A DNA stretch of 64,000 nucleotides from Areca catechu. Taxonomy: Eukaryota; Streptophyta; Magnoliopsida; Arecales; Arecaceae. The translations under genes were made by a program, and so were the position numbers. The stretch covers positions 144,115,854 through 144,179,853 of the forward strand of contig CM038052.1 in the NCBI GenBank assembly GCA_021397845.1. The letters run 5' to 3'. Below, piece by piece: positions 10,618 to 22,240 of this stretch (the first letter of the stretch is position 1; the number at the start of each line of letters is the position of its first letter). The notes below the pieces were generated by a model. That model was not told the origin of the DNA and searched no databases. It worked only from the letters and a program-made list of their open reading frames with translations.

Positions 10618-13600
10618 TAACACAAAGAAAAGATGGTATCTAGACAGCGCCTATTCAAAACATATGATGGGTGACAAGGATCAATTCATCACCTTAGAGA
10701 TGAAGGATGAAGGAATGGTCACTTTTGGTGACAATGGCAAGGAAAAAATAATTAGCATCGGTAAGATCAGAATAACCCCTTCTATATTTATTGAAAATGT
10801 ATTGCTAGTTGACAAATTGAAGCACAATTTGCTAAGTATTAGTCAATTATGTGATAAAGGCTTCAAAGTTGTATTTAAATTATCTATGTGTATTGTAACT
10901 AACTCACTTGATTCTAGCACCAAGCTCATTGGTCATAGACTTGGAAACATATATATGGTAGATTTGAATGATCTAGCCATGTCTAATAGTACAAGTCTTA
11001 TGGCAATGAATACTAAAATCAAGGAGTCTAGCTTACTTTGGCATAGAAGATTAGGTTAGCATGCATACAATTGCTAAGTTAATTTCCAAAGATCTAGTTA
11101 GAGGTTTATCTAAATTCAAAGTTGATTTTGTACATGTTTGTGATGCTTGTTAACTATGTAAACAAACTAGGGAAAGTTTTAAATCGAATAATATTGTTTC
11201 AACTTCTAGACCTCTTGAGCTACTACATATGAACCTATTTGGACCAACTAGGACTACAAGCCTAGGTGGTATGAAATATAGACTCGTGATGGTAGATGAT
11301 TTTTCGAGATTTACTTGGATTTTATTCATTACACCCAAAGATGAAGCATTGAAAGTTTTTCAAAAATTTCACAAGAAAGTTTCAAATCAAAAAAATCTTT
11401 CAGTTATTTTAATAAGAAGTGATCATGACACAGAATTTGAAAATTAATATTTTGATGATTACTGCACTGAGCACGGCATTGATTATAACTTCTCCACTCT
11501 TAGAATACCATAGCAAAATGGTATTGTAGAGATAAAAAATAGGACTTTGGAAGAGATGGCCCGAACAATGTTTGTGAAGGTAATCTTCCAAGATACTTTT
11601 GGACAGAAGCAGTGAATACTGGTTGCTATATTTTAAATCATGTTTTGATTAGACTGATATTGAAGAAAACCCCCTATAAACTTTGGAATGACAAAAAGCC
11701 TAATATTCATTACTTTCATGTTTTTGGTTGTAAATACTTTGTGTTAAACAATGGAAAGGATAACCTAGAAAAGTTTGATGCTAAATCTGATGAAGCTATC
11801 TTTCTTGGTTATTCAATCAATAGCAAAGCTTATTGAGTGTTTAATAAAAGAACATTAACAGTAAAAGAATCTGTTCATGTTATCTTTGATGAATCTAACC
11901 CCTCACCTTCTAGAAAAAAAGAGTGTATAGACAATGATGTAGGTACACTTGATAAAGAAATGGAGGATATGAGCTTGAAGGACAAACCAACTCAAGAAGA
12001 AGAAGAAATGGTAAGTAAAGATCATGGTGATCTACCAAAGGAATGGAGGTATGTAACTTCACATCCTAGAGATTTAGTTATTGGTGATCCTTCTCAAGGA
12101 GTTAGGACTAGGTCTTCACTTAGAGATGCACATGACTATCTAGCTTTTGTCTCACAAGCAGAGTCACATAGTATAGAAGAGGCTGAAAATAATCCTAATT
12201 GGATGATGGCCATGCATGATAAACTTAATCAATTTGAAAGAAATAATGTATGGACCTTAGTAAATAGACCCTCAGACCATCCAATAATAGGAACCAAATG
12301 GGTTTATAGGAATAAGCTAGATGAACAAGAAAAAGTAATTAGAAATAAAGCAAGATTAGTGGCAAAAGGTTATAATCAAGAAGGAATAGATTTTGATGAG
12401 ACCTATGCACCCGTAGCAAGACTAGAAGCCATTAGATTATTACTTGCATTTGTTTGCTACATGAATTTCAAACTATTTTAAATGGATGTAAAGAGTACAT
12501 TTTTAATGGTTTTATATCTGAAGAAGTTTTTGTTGAACAACTACCAGGTTTTGAAAGTCATACTTTTCCAAATCATGTTTTCAAACTTAATAAAGTATTG
12601 TATGGATTGAAACAAGCACTTAGAGCCTAGTATGATAGATTAAGCAAATTCTTATTTGAAAATGATTTTGTTAGAGGTAATTTAGATACAACTTTGTTTA
12701 TCAAAAAGAAAGAGAATGATATATTAGTTGTACAGATTTATGTAGATTACATTATTTTTGGTGCAACTAATGAAAATCTTTATAGAGAATTTGCTGAGTT
12801 AATGCAGGGTGAATTTGAGATGTGCTTAATGGGTGAAGTGACCTACTTCCTTGGACTTCAAATTAAGCAAACAAAGGAAGGAATTTTTATCAACCAAGCA
12901 AAGTACATCAAGAAAATTATTAAGAAGTTTGGTATGGAGTTATCCAAAGAAATGAGCACACCCATGAGCCCTACATACATATTAGACAAAGATGAAGATG
13001 GCAACAACATAGATCAAAAGCTTTATCGAGGTATGATCGGATCATTATTGTACTTAACTGCTAGTAGGCCTGACATCTTGTTCGGTGTATGCATATATGC
13101 TAGATTCCAATCTAATCCTAAAGAATCACATTTGATTGCTATTAAAAGAATCATAAAATATCTTAAAGGAACAAGTAATCTTGGTCTATGGTATTCTAAG
13201 CATTCTTTAGTAAATTTAATTGGCTTTTCTAATGCTGATTATGATAGATATAAAATTAATAGAAAAAGCACTAGTGGTACTTGCTAGTTTCAATGGTTAA
13301 ACTTAATTTCATGGCACTGTAAGAAACAAAACTCTGTAATACTATCTACTACTAAGGTAGAGTATGTAGCTGCAGGAAGTTGTTATGCACAAGTATTATG
13401 GATTAAGAAACAACTAGAAGACTTTGGTGTTAGATAGACTAAAATTTCTATCAAATGTGATAACACAAGTGCTATCAATCTTACAAAAAATCCTATTCAG
13501 CATTTAAGAACAAAGCATATTGAAATTAGTTATCATTTCATTAGCGATCATGTACAAAATGGAGATATTGAATATAAATTCATTCCAACTGAAAACCAAC

Positions 13601-13682
13601 TTGCTGACATCTTTACTAAGCCACTAAATGAAGAAAGATTTGAAATGATTAGAAGTGAATTAGGGTTGTGTGATCATTTTTA
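10618..13682 (+). pseudogene. Copia B pol: protease, integrase, reverse transcriptase, RNase H
   Basis: Domain order is that of Copia. Protease: WYLDSA near 10636. Pre-integrase: LLWHRRLG at 11034-11058 followed by a stop. Zinc-binding C-A-C and L-C-K segments lie near 11140-11165, also with a stop. In the integrase core the first acidic residue looks changed to asparagine (HMNLFGP, about 11226-11246); the second (RSDHDTEF, about 11416-11440) and the glutamate (about 11525) remain. In the reverse transcriptase [22 protein letters not shown] is at 12346-12411, and the catalytic motif is YVDY at 12739-12750 instead of YVDD. The RNase H tail ends in LADIFTKPLNEE near 13600-13630. Numerous stops and frameshifts make it non-functional. 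Confidence 0.9.
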
Positions 13683-14059
13683 GATTTTTTTATCTAATTT
13701 CTTATAAAATTAAGAAAAATTATCTAGAAGACCTCCAACATCAATTTAAGGATAATGACCACCTTATCTAGAGTGCTACTACCCTAAGGAATCCTTTTGG
13801 TAGGTTTTTAGAGCCTTTTTTAGCATTTTTTCTCGAGCCGACTCGAGTAGACATGCCTCTGGCCGAGTCGACTCGATTGTCGAGCTAGGGCTTTTTATAT
13901 AAAACCCGTAAGACTGATTTAGGGCTCATTTTCACTATTGAATCTTATTTTCACTATTGAATCTTAGCCAATCTACCAAAAACCCTTCCAAAAGCCTTGG
14001 GACCACTCTCCCTTCCCATTTTCCTTGGATTTCTACATCTTTCCCTCTTTGTTTTCCAA
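13683..14059 (+). other. Spacer between pol and third ORF of Copia B, with CTCGAG motifs
   Basis: Non-coding. At 13833-13886 there are several copies of the GAGCCGACTCGAG-type motif, the variant found in this element's own LTRs rather than the GTGTCGACAC variant of Copia A. Confidence 0.6.
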
Positions 14060-15820
14060 ATGGTTCCAAAATGGGCAGTAAGAAAGCATCCTCGGGCCAT
14101 CGACTCTAGTGCTTAAAGTGAAAGAAGAAGTAAAAGAAGAGAAGAAGAAGAGTCAGCTGGAAGGTAGCAAGAAGAGGAAGTGCAAATGAGTCACCTTCAC
14201 CCCCTCGGCAGGTAATTTTGATGGCCAACAGACCTGTCACTAGTGGTAGAAAGATTATATTTTCATTTTTCAATGAATTAGGAGTAAGGATAGGGGAATG
14301 GATTAAAAACTAGGGCTGGACATTTTTCTGTTCTTTGGACACCCCTACTTATCCAAATTTGGTGAAAGCTTTCTTTGAGAATCTTACCCTTGAGGAATCC
14401 TATATTGAATCTATAGTGAAAGGGGTAAGATTGATTATAGATGAAGAAAAATTGAGCAACATATTACAAATACCGAATGAAGGTGTAAATCACTTGGTTT
14501 CGAAAAACAAGCAAATGGCTTTGAGATTAATATTGGAAAGATCGGATGTGGACACAATCAAAAATGTGCAGGCAAACATGCTCTAATTGGAAATGAGACT
14601 GCTGCACAATATTATTAGTCAGGTTTCTCTGCCTAGGACCGGTCGCTTTGACTAGGTAAGCGAACGGGACCTAGTCTTCATGAGACATTTGATTGAAGGG
14701 GAGGCCCTCAATCTACCTTACATCATGCTTGGGCAGACGAGAGAGGCAGCAAGAAAGGTAAAGGCTTGCTTGCCCTACGGAATGGTCTTCACACTATTAT
14801 TTCAGGAGGCTGGACTGGACCTGACAGGAGAGGATGGCAGACCGTTACACCACACGGATACCTATTCGACAAAATCTCTTCAAAGGATGGGTTACCATCT
14901 GGTAGAAGATGTTTAGTCAAAGAGGATATCTGGGCAGAGGGTTGCCACCTCCTCTGATGATGACAAGGATGAGGATGATCAGCTAGGGCATCCAGCTGAT
15001 GATACTGAGACCACTGCAGCCAGAGGATATGATGGTACACAGGCTAACATTGATGAGCATGGTCAGACACAAAGAGAGAATGACAGTCCCAGGACACCCC
15101 CAGCACTTTTTATTGGACATGCTCCTGGACCTTCTACTTCAGCACCATCAGCTCACAGGCTTTCATAGCCCAGCAGATTAGACTTCTTTCTGAGACCCTG
15201 ATGAGCTCATTTACTTCGATGTTTGGCGACCTTCGTCAGATAATCGACACTGGTTTACAGGAGATTAGGGCACAGCTGGCACAGTTGACCACCAGGTTGG
15301 AGGTAGTGGAGAGCAGACCGCACCCGCAGGAGGACATTCATGCTACTATCAGAGAGCTGTATGTGGACTTTGGTAGATTGAGAGGAGCTGTTGAGACCTT
15401 CAGTGCACAGAGGTAGCTGAGATGCAGTGCATTTAGAAGGGAGTAGAAGAGCTGAAGACTGAGTTGAGGATAGTTTGGGTCTTCCTATCCAGTTTCGGAG
15501 CATCTTCCTCTAGGCAGCCACCAGCACACTCACCATCCCCACCACCAGCTCAGGCACCACCTGGTTTATTTGATCCCACACCTATCTCTTCATAGCCTGC
15601 TTTACCATATCTTGTAGAACCTTGTATGCCACCTTCTGACATTAAAGTAGAGCCCGCTCCCACTAGAGCTAAACCTAAAGCTAGGGATAAGGCAAAACTT
15701 AAAGCTTCTAAGAACCCTACTAGGACTAGACATAGGGATATTAGATTTAAGCTTATAAAAATCAAAACCTCATATGTTGTTCTAGACATTGGATCTTCCT
15801 CTAGTGAGGAAGATGACTAG
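14060..15820 (+). pseudogene. Third ORF of Copia B (plant-transposon-protein-like, 'env-like' position)
   Basis: Broken homologue of 4111-5841. The best block (14335-14910) includes an LSNILQIPNEG segment near 14452-14485, MRLLHNIISQVSLPRTGRFD interrupted by a stop at about 14655, LNLPYIM near 14710-14730, and LPYGMVFTLLF near 14770-14803. The C-terminal part has an amphipathic stretch at 15225-15330 (EIRAQLAQLTTRLEVVES), probably coiled coil, then proline-rich sequence and a basic KPKARDKAKLKASKNP stretch at 15665-15715. The block resembles the 'putative plant transposon protein' family. No membrane helix is evident. Its role is unknown. Confidence 0.65.
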
Positions 15821-16261
15821 TTTGTATTTTTATTTCTTTTTGTTGTATCTTTTGGATGTCTTATACTTTCCTTCAAAGTAATGAAATGCTATCTTTTATA
15901 AATCATTGTGTTGATAATGTGCCTTCTTATTGTTCTATCTTATTGCTTCTTGAATGATCTCATTGTTTAATCTCTTTAATTAACCTAATGAGGGGGAGTA
16001 ACACCTCATTAGAGTGTTAATGAAGAATTTAAATTGAAAATATTCTATGAGAAAGTGAAATTATGTTATCAATGTTCTCATTCTATTTAAAAAGATAAAG
16101 TAATTTGTTTCTAACCACCTTTTTGACTAATGACAAAAAGGGGGAGTACTTGTATATGCATGGAAAACTTGAAAAATCTTTTGGCAAAATCTATTGAAAC
16201 TGTGCTTGGTTTGAGTGAAATAGGGGGAGTCATCCCTGTTATTCACAATCTGCTTTATTAA
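15821..16261 (+). repeat. 3' untranslated region of Copia B with repeated polypurine-like tracts
   Basis: GGGGGAG-bearing tracts lie at about 15991-15998, 16138-16146 and 16223-16230, matching the arrangement in Copia A. No coding sequence is seen. Confidence 0.7.
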
Positions 16262-16570
16262 TAGCTCTGATACAATCCTATTATAATAGCTCTGACATTT
16301 TTTTTAATAACCAAGCTCTGGTGCATTTTGTTTGTCTTGATAATTATTTCCTAAGCTCTGAAATATTTTGCTCTGATACATTATATCTTGATTTTTCTAA
16401 ACTCTGATACATTGTGTCTTGATATTTTTTAAGCTCTGATACATTCTTGACTTTAAGTTATTTTAGGCAAAAGCTGCTTTTGATAGATATTAACTATGAT
16501 ACTCATTAGATCTAATTCAAAAGATTTGATACTTTATTGATAAACCCTGATACTATCAATACTTTCATGA
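16262..16570 (+). repeat. GCTCTGATAC repeat array of Copia B (matches the tRNA-iMet 3' end)
   Basis: Exact copies of GCTCTGATAC start at 16264, 16370 and 16433. Variants occur at 16289, 16315, 16355 and 16401, and weaker GATAC-containing ones run to about 16560. The consensus continues as ACATT, not CCA, so the tRNA match is 10 of 12 bases. It occupies the same relative position as the array in Copia A. Confidence 0.8.
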
Positions 16571-16664
16571 TACTGGTTGATACACTTGAATATATCTCAA
16601 TTTGAAAGTCATACACAAGTTTTTTTTTTATAAAGTTTTTCCATGCCCAATGTTTTGTCATAAA

Positions 16665-16676
16665 AAAGGGGGAGAT
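16665..16676 (+). other. Polypurine tract of Copia B
   Basis: AAAGGGGGAGAT-type purine run directly before the 3' LTR start at 16677. Confidence 0.8.
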
Positions 16677-18296
16677 TATTGACTCTTGGAATGATTTTAA
16701 TGATAACCAAACATTGGAGCATGCATTTAATTACTGACTATCTTTCAAGTGTTCTCAAAGTTTTTTGTAGGATGTTTTCATTGAACAACCTTGCTTCCTA
16801 CAATATTATAGAATGTCAAGTTAATTTTTGTTGAAATACGATGTAAAGAAGAGTCCAAAAAAAAATTAATCATGTTTTCATAAAAAGGGCCACTTTTATG
16901 TAATTTTCTATTTTAACTTTCTCAAGATCAATATTTGAAGAAGTTGGAAAGTCTTTGAGCTGTTTTGAAGTCACTGGAAGAAGTCTGAAGAAATTTGAAC
17001 ATTTGAGGAACTAAGTCTCAAGATCCGACTCAAGACTGGCGAGCTAACTTGAAGTTTGGCATGGCAAGAAGTTTTCTGGCACGCAGACATTCGAGCTAAC
17101 TCGAGTCAGAAGAGCTGACTCGGGCATAGTTCAATTCTGAAGTTCTGAGAATTCGGCCGACTCGAGGGCATCCGAGCTGACTCGACTAGAGTGAAGATTT
17201 TCTCAGACTGATAATCGAGCCAACTCGAGTATTGAAGAGCCGACTCTTTGAGAGTGCTAAAAATCTCAGTTCTGAAGAACCAGCCAGGCAAGCTGACTCA
17301 AAGCAAAAGAGCTGACTCGACCAGAATGTCATTTTGACCTAACTGAGAATCTGAGTCGAGTCAAAGCAGAAGAGCCAACTCGACCAGAGTAAAGTTTTGA
17401 CCTACCGAGGATCCGAGCTGACTCGAGATATCCGAGCCGACTCGAGTGACTATTTCAGGTTAGTAATGGCTAATTCCAGAACTCTTATTTTGAATCCAAA
17501 ATGGTCTCCAACGGTCATTTTTCGAATCCCAACGGTCTACAATGGCTAAAACCACTTGAAATCAGTTGGAGGGAGTATTTATAAGGGATGTGAACCACTT
17601 TTGGAGAAGTTAATGAAAAAGGAATGAGAGATTAAAGAGCTTTCACTGAACATTCAAAAGAACACACTAGAGAGCATTCAAAACAAGCACTTAAGACTTC
17701 ACCAACTCTTATCAGAATCATGAGACATTCATTGAGAAAGTTAAGAAGCCTTAAAGAGCATTCAAAGTGCAATCAAGAAGGCTTTTCAAGTGCTGCAACT
17801 GTAACTATCCGACAACTTTGGTTTGTCATATTATTGCTTTATTCTTTTAACTCATCTTTTGAGTTATTCCAAGTATAGAAATGGGCTATAACTTGGAGTT
17901 TGATAGGTTATTGGTGAGCCTTGAAAACCAAGTGTAGTGGATTGTTAGTGATCCTGTTAAAAACTAACTTTGTATTGGGTTTTTAGTTAGCCCGGGATAG
18001 AACCAAGTTTGGATTTTGGATTGTGGGCCCGTGAAAACAATCCGGCTGTATTCCGAGGGTGAATATAGTCGAAATTCCAAGTGGTATCTTGGATAGTGGA
18101 CGTAGGAGCGAGGTTGCTCCAAACTACTATAAAATTTGCTATGTTTGTGATTGTATTTCCTATTCTTATTTGCTTCTGCAGTAGTTAACTTAATTCACAG
18201 TAATACCATACTAAGAACTTAAAAAGGAGCACATACTTGTAATATTTTTTAAATACCCAATTCACCCCGTCTCTTGGGTAAGCCACCTGGGCAACA
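16677..18296 (+). mobile_element. 3' LTR of Copia B
   Basis: Starts TATTGACTCTTGG and ends GGGCAACA, followed by the duplicated AATTT. It is about 63 bases longer than the 5' LTR, partly from an extra motif repeat near 17325-17390. It carries the same GAGCCGACTCGAG-type array (17025-17445) and a TATA-like box (17576-17586). Confidence 0.9.
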
Positions 18297-19570
18297 AATT
18301 TCAAGTTATATAGACCTTGGTACATATGAATGACCTTGAAGGACTCAAATTTTGAATCTGGTAAAGTTTCAGCAAAGTTTCAGCAAAGTTTTAGCCAAGT
18401 GTCGACTCATGGAGACCAAGTGTCGACTCAAGTGTAGAAAGAGTTTTAGCCAGCATGCATGAAGTGTCAACTCATGGAATCCAAGTGTCGACTTATGTGT
18501 TGACTCATGGTCAAGCAAGTGTCGACTCAAGGCCTAAGACCAAAATGAAGATAGAACATGCTGATTTCTGATTTTATCCAAGTATTGACTCATGGATATG
18601 AAATGTCGACTCAAGTATCGACTCACTAGAAGAAGAGTCGATGCACTAGAGCACTTTAGAGAGCTTCGAAAAACTTTTTTGACCTAGTGTCGACTCAAGT
18701 GTTGATATATGAGTTGACTCAAGTGTCGACATATGAGTCGACTCATGACCTGAAGTGTCGACACTTGCAAGTCTGGATGAACAGTAATAGCTAATTTTTT
18801 GAAGCATAAAATTGGTCCTTTTTGCATCTAATGGCTATCTTCTCCTCTTCAACGGTCAGTTAAGGCTTGGAAAGGTATTTAAAGTAGACCAAACATATGG
18901 AGGAAGTAATTCATTAGTATTCATTGCAAATCATTCAAACATTCATTGAGTATTCCTTACTTTCAAGTAAAGTTGAGCCTTCAAGCATTCAAGAGCATTC
19001 AAGTCCAACTCTCAAGCATTAATTAAGGCTTCAATAACTTGGAGACAAGCTTCTTAACAACATTCAAAGAGCTTCAAAGAGATATTTGCTTTTATTTTGA
19101 AAGCTTATTATATTCTTACATTATACTTGATTTATCTTGTTGTTCCTAGTTTCAAGTGAAATGAAACTAGTGTTTGGATTATTGGTGAGTCTTGTTTGAA
19201 AAATCAACTAGGTTGTTGGTGAGCCTTGTGAAAACCAACTAGATTTTTGATGAGTCTTATGAAAACCAAGGGGTTTTGATTAGTGAGCCTGGAAAAACTA
19301 ATTTATTATAATCAAGGAAGGATTATAATGAAATATCCAAGTGGATATTGGAGAGTGGACATAGATGCTTGGTGTGCACCGAAACACTATAAATTCTTGT
19401 ATTTATGATTGCTTATTCTTCTTCTCTTGCATTTATCTTATTACTTCTGCTGCATACTCTTATTGAGCACACAAATACTTGCAAACACACTAGTACTTGT
19501 TTTTGATCTTTGCAAAATATTTTTAAAACCCAATTCACCCCTCCTCTTAGGTTGCTTTAGCTAGGCAACA
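18297..19570 (+). mobile_element. 3' LTR of Copia A, right part
   Basis: Resumes the LTR interrupted at 7210; the sequence after the AATTT duplication aligns with Copia F LTR from about 60205 onward. It holds a GTGTCGACTCA-type array (18395-18770), a TATA-like TATTTAAAG (18876-18884), and ends GGCAACA at 19570. The two parts total about 1.44 kb, close to the 1455-bp LTR of F. Confidence 0.85.
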
Positions 19571-20420
19571 AAGGTATACATCAATAGGGTTTGTCATAGA
19601 AGGTATACATCAACAAGATTCTTGAAAGGTTTAGTATGCATAATTGCAAGCCATGTGATTTGTCTGTTATTAAATGTGACGAGTTTAGTAAAAATCAATA
19701 TCCTAGGAATGAGCTTGAGAAAGATTAGATGAAAAATGTGCTTTATGCCAGGGTTATTAGGAGTCTGATGTATGTGTAGGTTTGCACTAAGCCTGACATT
19801 GCTTTTATAGTGAGAGTTCTTAGCAGATATTTGTCAAGCCTAGGATTTCCACATTGGGTTACTACAAAGAGAGTTATGAGATAGTTACAAAAAACCAATG
19901 ACTATATGCTTGTGTATAAGAGAATTGATAATCTAGAGTTGGTGGGATATTTAGATTTAGATCAGGCTGGGTGATCTCATAATTTGAAATCAATTTCAGG
20001 ATATATTTTTATATTATCTAGAGATGCGATATTCTAGAAAAATATTAAATAGACACTGATCGCTTCTTGCACCATGCAAGCTGAATTTATTTTCTGCTAT
20101 GGGACTACTACTCAAGCCATTTGGTTGAGAAATTTTATAGCAGGACTTTAGATTATTTATTAAGTACCAAACCTTTGACAATCTATTGTGATAATAAAGC
20201 TATAGTATTCTTCACAAAAAATAATAAATCTTCTAGTATATCTAAATATTTCAAGCTAAAGTATTTGATAGTAAAAGATCTTATGAAGAATGGAAACAAA
20301 ACTATTGAGCACATAAATATAGAGTTTATGTTGGCTGATCATTTGATCAAGGTTTTGAGACCTATTGCCTTATAAAGTTTGTTGAAATATGGACATATTG
20401 AATTCTTTTGGTATACTTGG
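19571..20420 (+). pseudogene. Degenerate Copia pol remnant (element I): RT end and RNase H
   Basis: A different Copia lineage from A and B. Readable in order with many stops: an ILERFSM segment (about 19619-19640), a TKPDIAF-like segment near 19790, a region near 20060-20110 equivalent to the RNase H ALSSCEAE block, IYCDNKAIVFF (20181-20213), and an open tail 20121-20375 with IEHINIEFMLADHL, equivalent to the usual MLADPLTK. A 14-base direct repeat AAGGTATACATCAA occurs at 19571 and 19599. The left side is cut by the end of Copia A, so A probably inserted into this remnant. Confidence 0.75.
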
Positions 20421-22240
20421 TTAATAGGAGTAACTTTATATTCGTGTTTTATTATTATAGACTTTCTTTTTTATTTTATACACTTATCGTGAGTATTTAT
20501 ATATGTTCTTGATATGATAATTGATGGTACATTTATATAATTTTTTTTTATTGTATATATATTTATTTAATTATATAATGAGATATTTTTTGTTTATATA
20601 CTTATTGCATAAAAACTGAGATTAGGTGTCAAGTCTCATGTACATTGTATTATCTCATCATTGACACTATTTTGAGTATATGTGATAGAATAGTTTATTA
20701 TTGAAGATATTAAATTTTTTTTACTTATTTTGTATTCAGGGATGTTAAAGAGAAATTAAAAGATTGATAATGAAAATAGTATATTTTTTGATTACTTTTG
20801 GATGCTACACTACTGTACCAAAACTTATATCGATAGTATTGATGAGATTTATAACATTGGATAGATCTTGTGTCCAATAAATATACAATTACTTTCATGA
20901 TTCTGTATGATTAATACTATTAGACTAAGTCAATTTCAAGGTACTGTTTATAGATCATATTTTTTTTTAAAATCATTATTACGTATTATGTTTATATTCT
21001 TTAGCCCAAGAGTCATTTTTAAAAATAAAATATTTTCAAAATTATAATTAATATTATTCAAGTGGGAGAACGTAAGAGTTTTTTTAATTATAGGCTATCA
21101 TTAATTATTTTATTTTATTTAAAATGTACTGATTATATTATTCAAGTTGATTGACATATTTATAAGTCCAATGTTGTTAATGATCCTTGTATTTGGCCTA
21201 TGTGCACATTATATTAGTTGGTGTGATTGGGGTAGCATAGTGTAAGCTTTAACCTAAATAAGCCCATGATGGAAGGGCTTGTTAGGATTTGATTTTAAAT
21301 AGCTAGGTCCCTGCTCCACTTTCTATATATATATATATATATATATATCGTGAAATTAATTCTATAGGCTTGTTTTATTGAATAGCCATTTATGGAGAGG
21401 AAGCTAGAAAGAAGGACTTGACCTTTAATATTCGTATGAGCATCTGTGATAAAATATTAGGAATTAATGGTGTACACAAGTATATATCTGAAATTTTGAA
21501 TAATTATTTATTTTTAATTTATATGGAGTTTTTGGATCTGTTGCATATTCAGATCTATTTTTGAATAATATTTTTTTGTATTCTAAACTTTTGCAAAAGA
21601 TTTATAGAAAAAATCCCTATAGATAAACGATGGTAGAGATCGATGGGGTCTGGGGTCTCTTAAATGGTGCAAGAAAAGGGGTGTTGGAGTCCCTCTCAGC
21701 GTTGATTTCCGTTCGATAAAGTCAGGAGGAAGAAGATGGAAGTCTTCTTTCCATTGATTTTTTTTTTCTTTTTTAGGCTTGCTTTAAAAGCCATGTAGCA
21801 TTCCTTATGGGTCTTTTGGGTTGGGGTCTCACGGTCATAATCTTGAGAAATATCATTCGGGAAGAAAAGATCTTCGTGATCCTGAATGGTGGTGAGATTC
21901 GACGGAGGGGGAGAGTCCCAATCGAATCCCAAAAGGATCACCTTCCAATTTTATTGTTCGAGTCACAAAAGGATCACCTTATGATCACTTTCACCATAGC
22001 TCTTCAACTTATCACAACTATCCAATGGTATCCTTGAAATGCACTGATCAAGGTAGTGTAGAAATGTCACCAGTGAGACTACAAGAGATCGAACAAATAA
22101 AGAATATTTCAGTTAATATTAGGTCAACATTTGAGATTGTCAATCATGATAACTTGCAGAAGGTTACTAGTGAAGTTGGCAAATCCATACCGATAGTAAT
22201 ACTGATGGTTCACTTAGAAGTGAAGGCAAAATTATAATGG
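20421..22240 (+). other. AT-rich tail of element I, possible 3' LTR
   Basis: At about 21060-21071 a CAAGTGGGAGAA purine run looks like a Copia polypurine tract, so an LTR may start near 21072. The following sequence is LTR-like in composition, but no terminal TG...CA pair or partner LTR can be shown. A CAAAAGGATCACCTT phrase occurs twice (near 21930 and 21966). No coding sequence is recognised. Confidence 0.35.
21324..21348 (+). repeat. (TA)n microsatellite
   Basis: Uninterrupted TA dinucleotide run of about 25 bases. Confidence 0.9.

Larger units (their letters stand above)
7211..18296 (+). mobile_element. Complete but decayed SIRE/Maximus-like Copia B
   Basis: An 11.1-kb element with two LTRs (7211-8767 and 16677-18296), exact target duplication AATTT (7206-7210 and 18297-18301), an exact methionine-type primer site, gag, pol, third ORF, polypurine tracts and a tRNA-primer-like array. 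It lies in the 3' LTR of Copia A, whose two halves align on either side with the uninterrupted LTR of Copia F. Both LTRs start TATTGAC rather than TGTTGAC. Confidence 0.92.
1901..19570 (+). mobile_element. SIRE/Maximus-like Copia A, 5'-truncated in this window and holding nested Copia B
   Basis: This is a plus-strand Copia element entered in the middle of pol, because element Z has inserted there and the 5' part lies outside the window. Order: pol (1906-3660), spacer with palindromic motifs, third ORF (4111-5841), polypurine-like tracts, tRNA-primer-like array, then the 3' LTR (7039-7210 and 18297-19570) interrupted by Copia B. The layout with an extra ORF between pol and the LTR and repeated GGGGGAG tracts is typical of the SIRE/Maximus lineage. 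Confidence 0.85.

Noticed and set aside
6447..16570. tRNA genes suggested by GCTCTGATAC
   Set aside because: Only the 3'-terminal ten bases match; no cloverleaf, A box or B box around them.
22010..22040. CCAATGGTATCC as a primer-binding site of element I
   Set aside because: Only the first seven bases match and it would follow a 3' rather than a 5' LTR.
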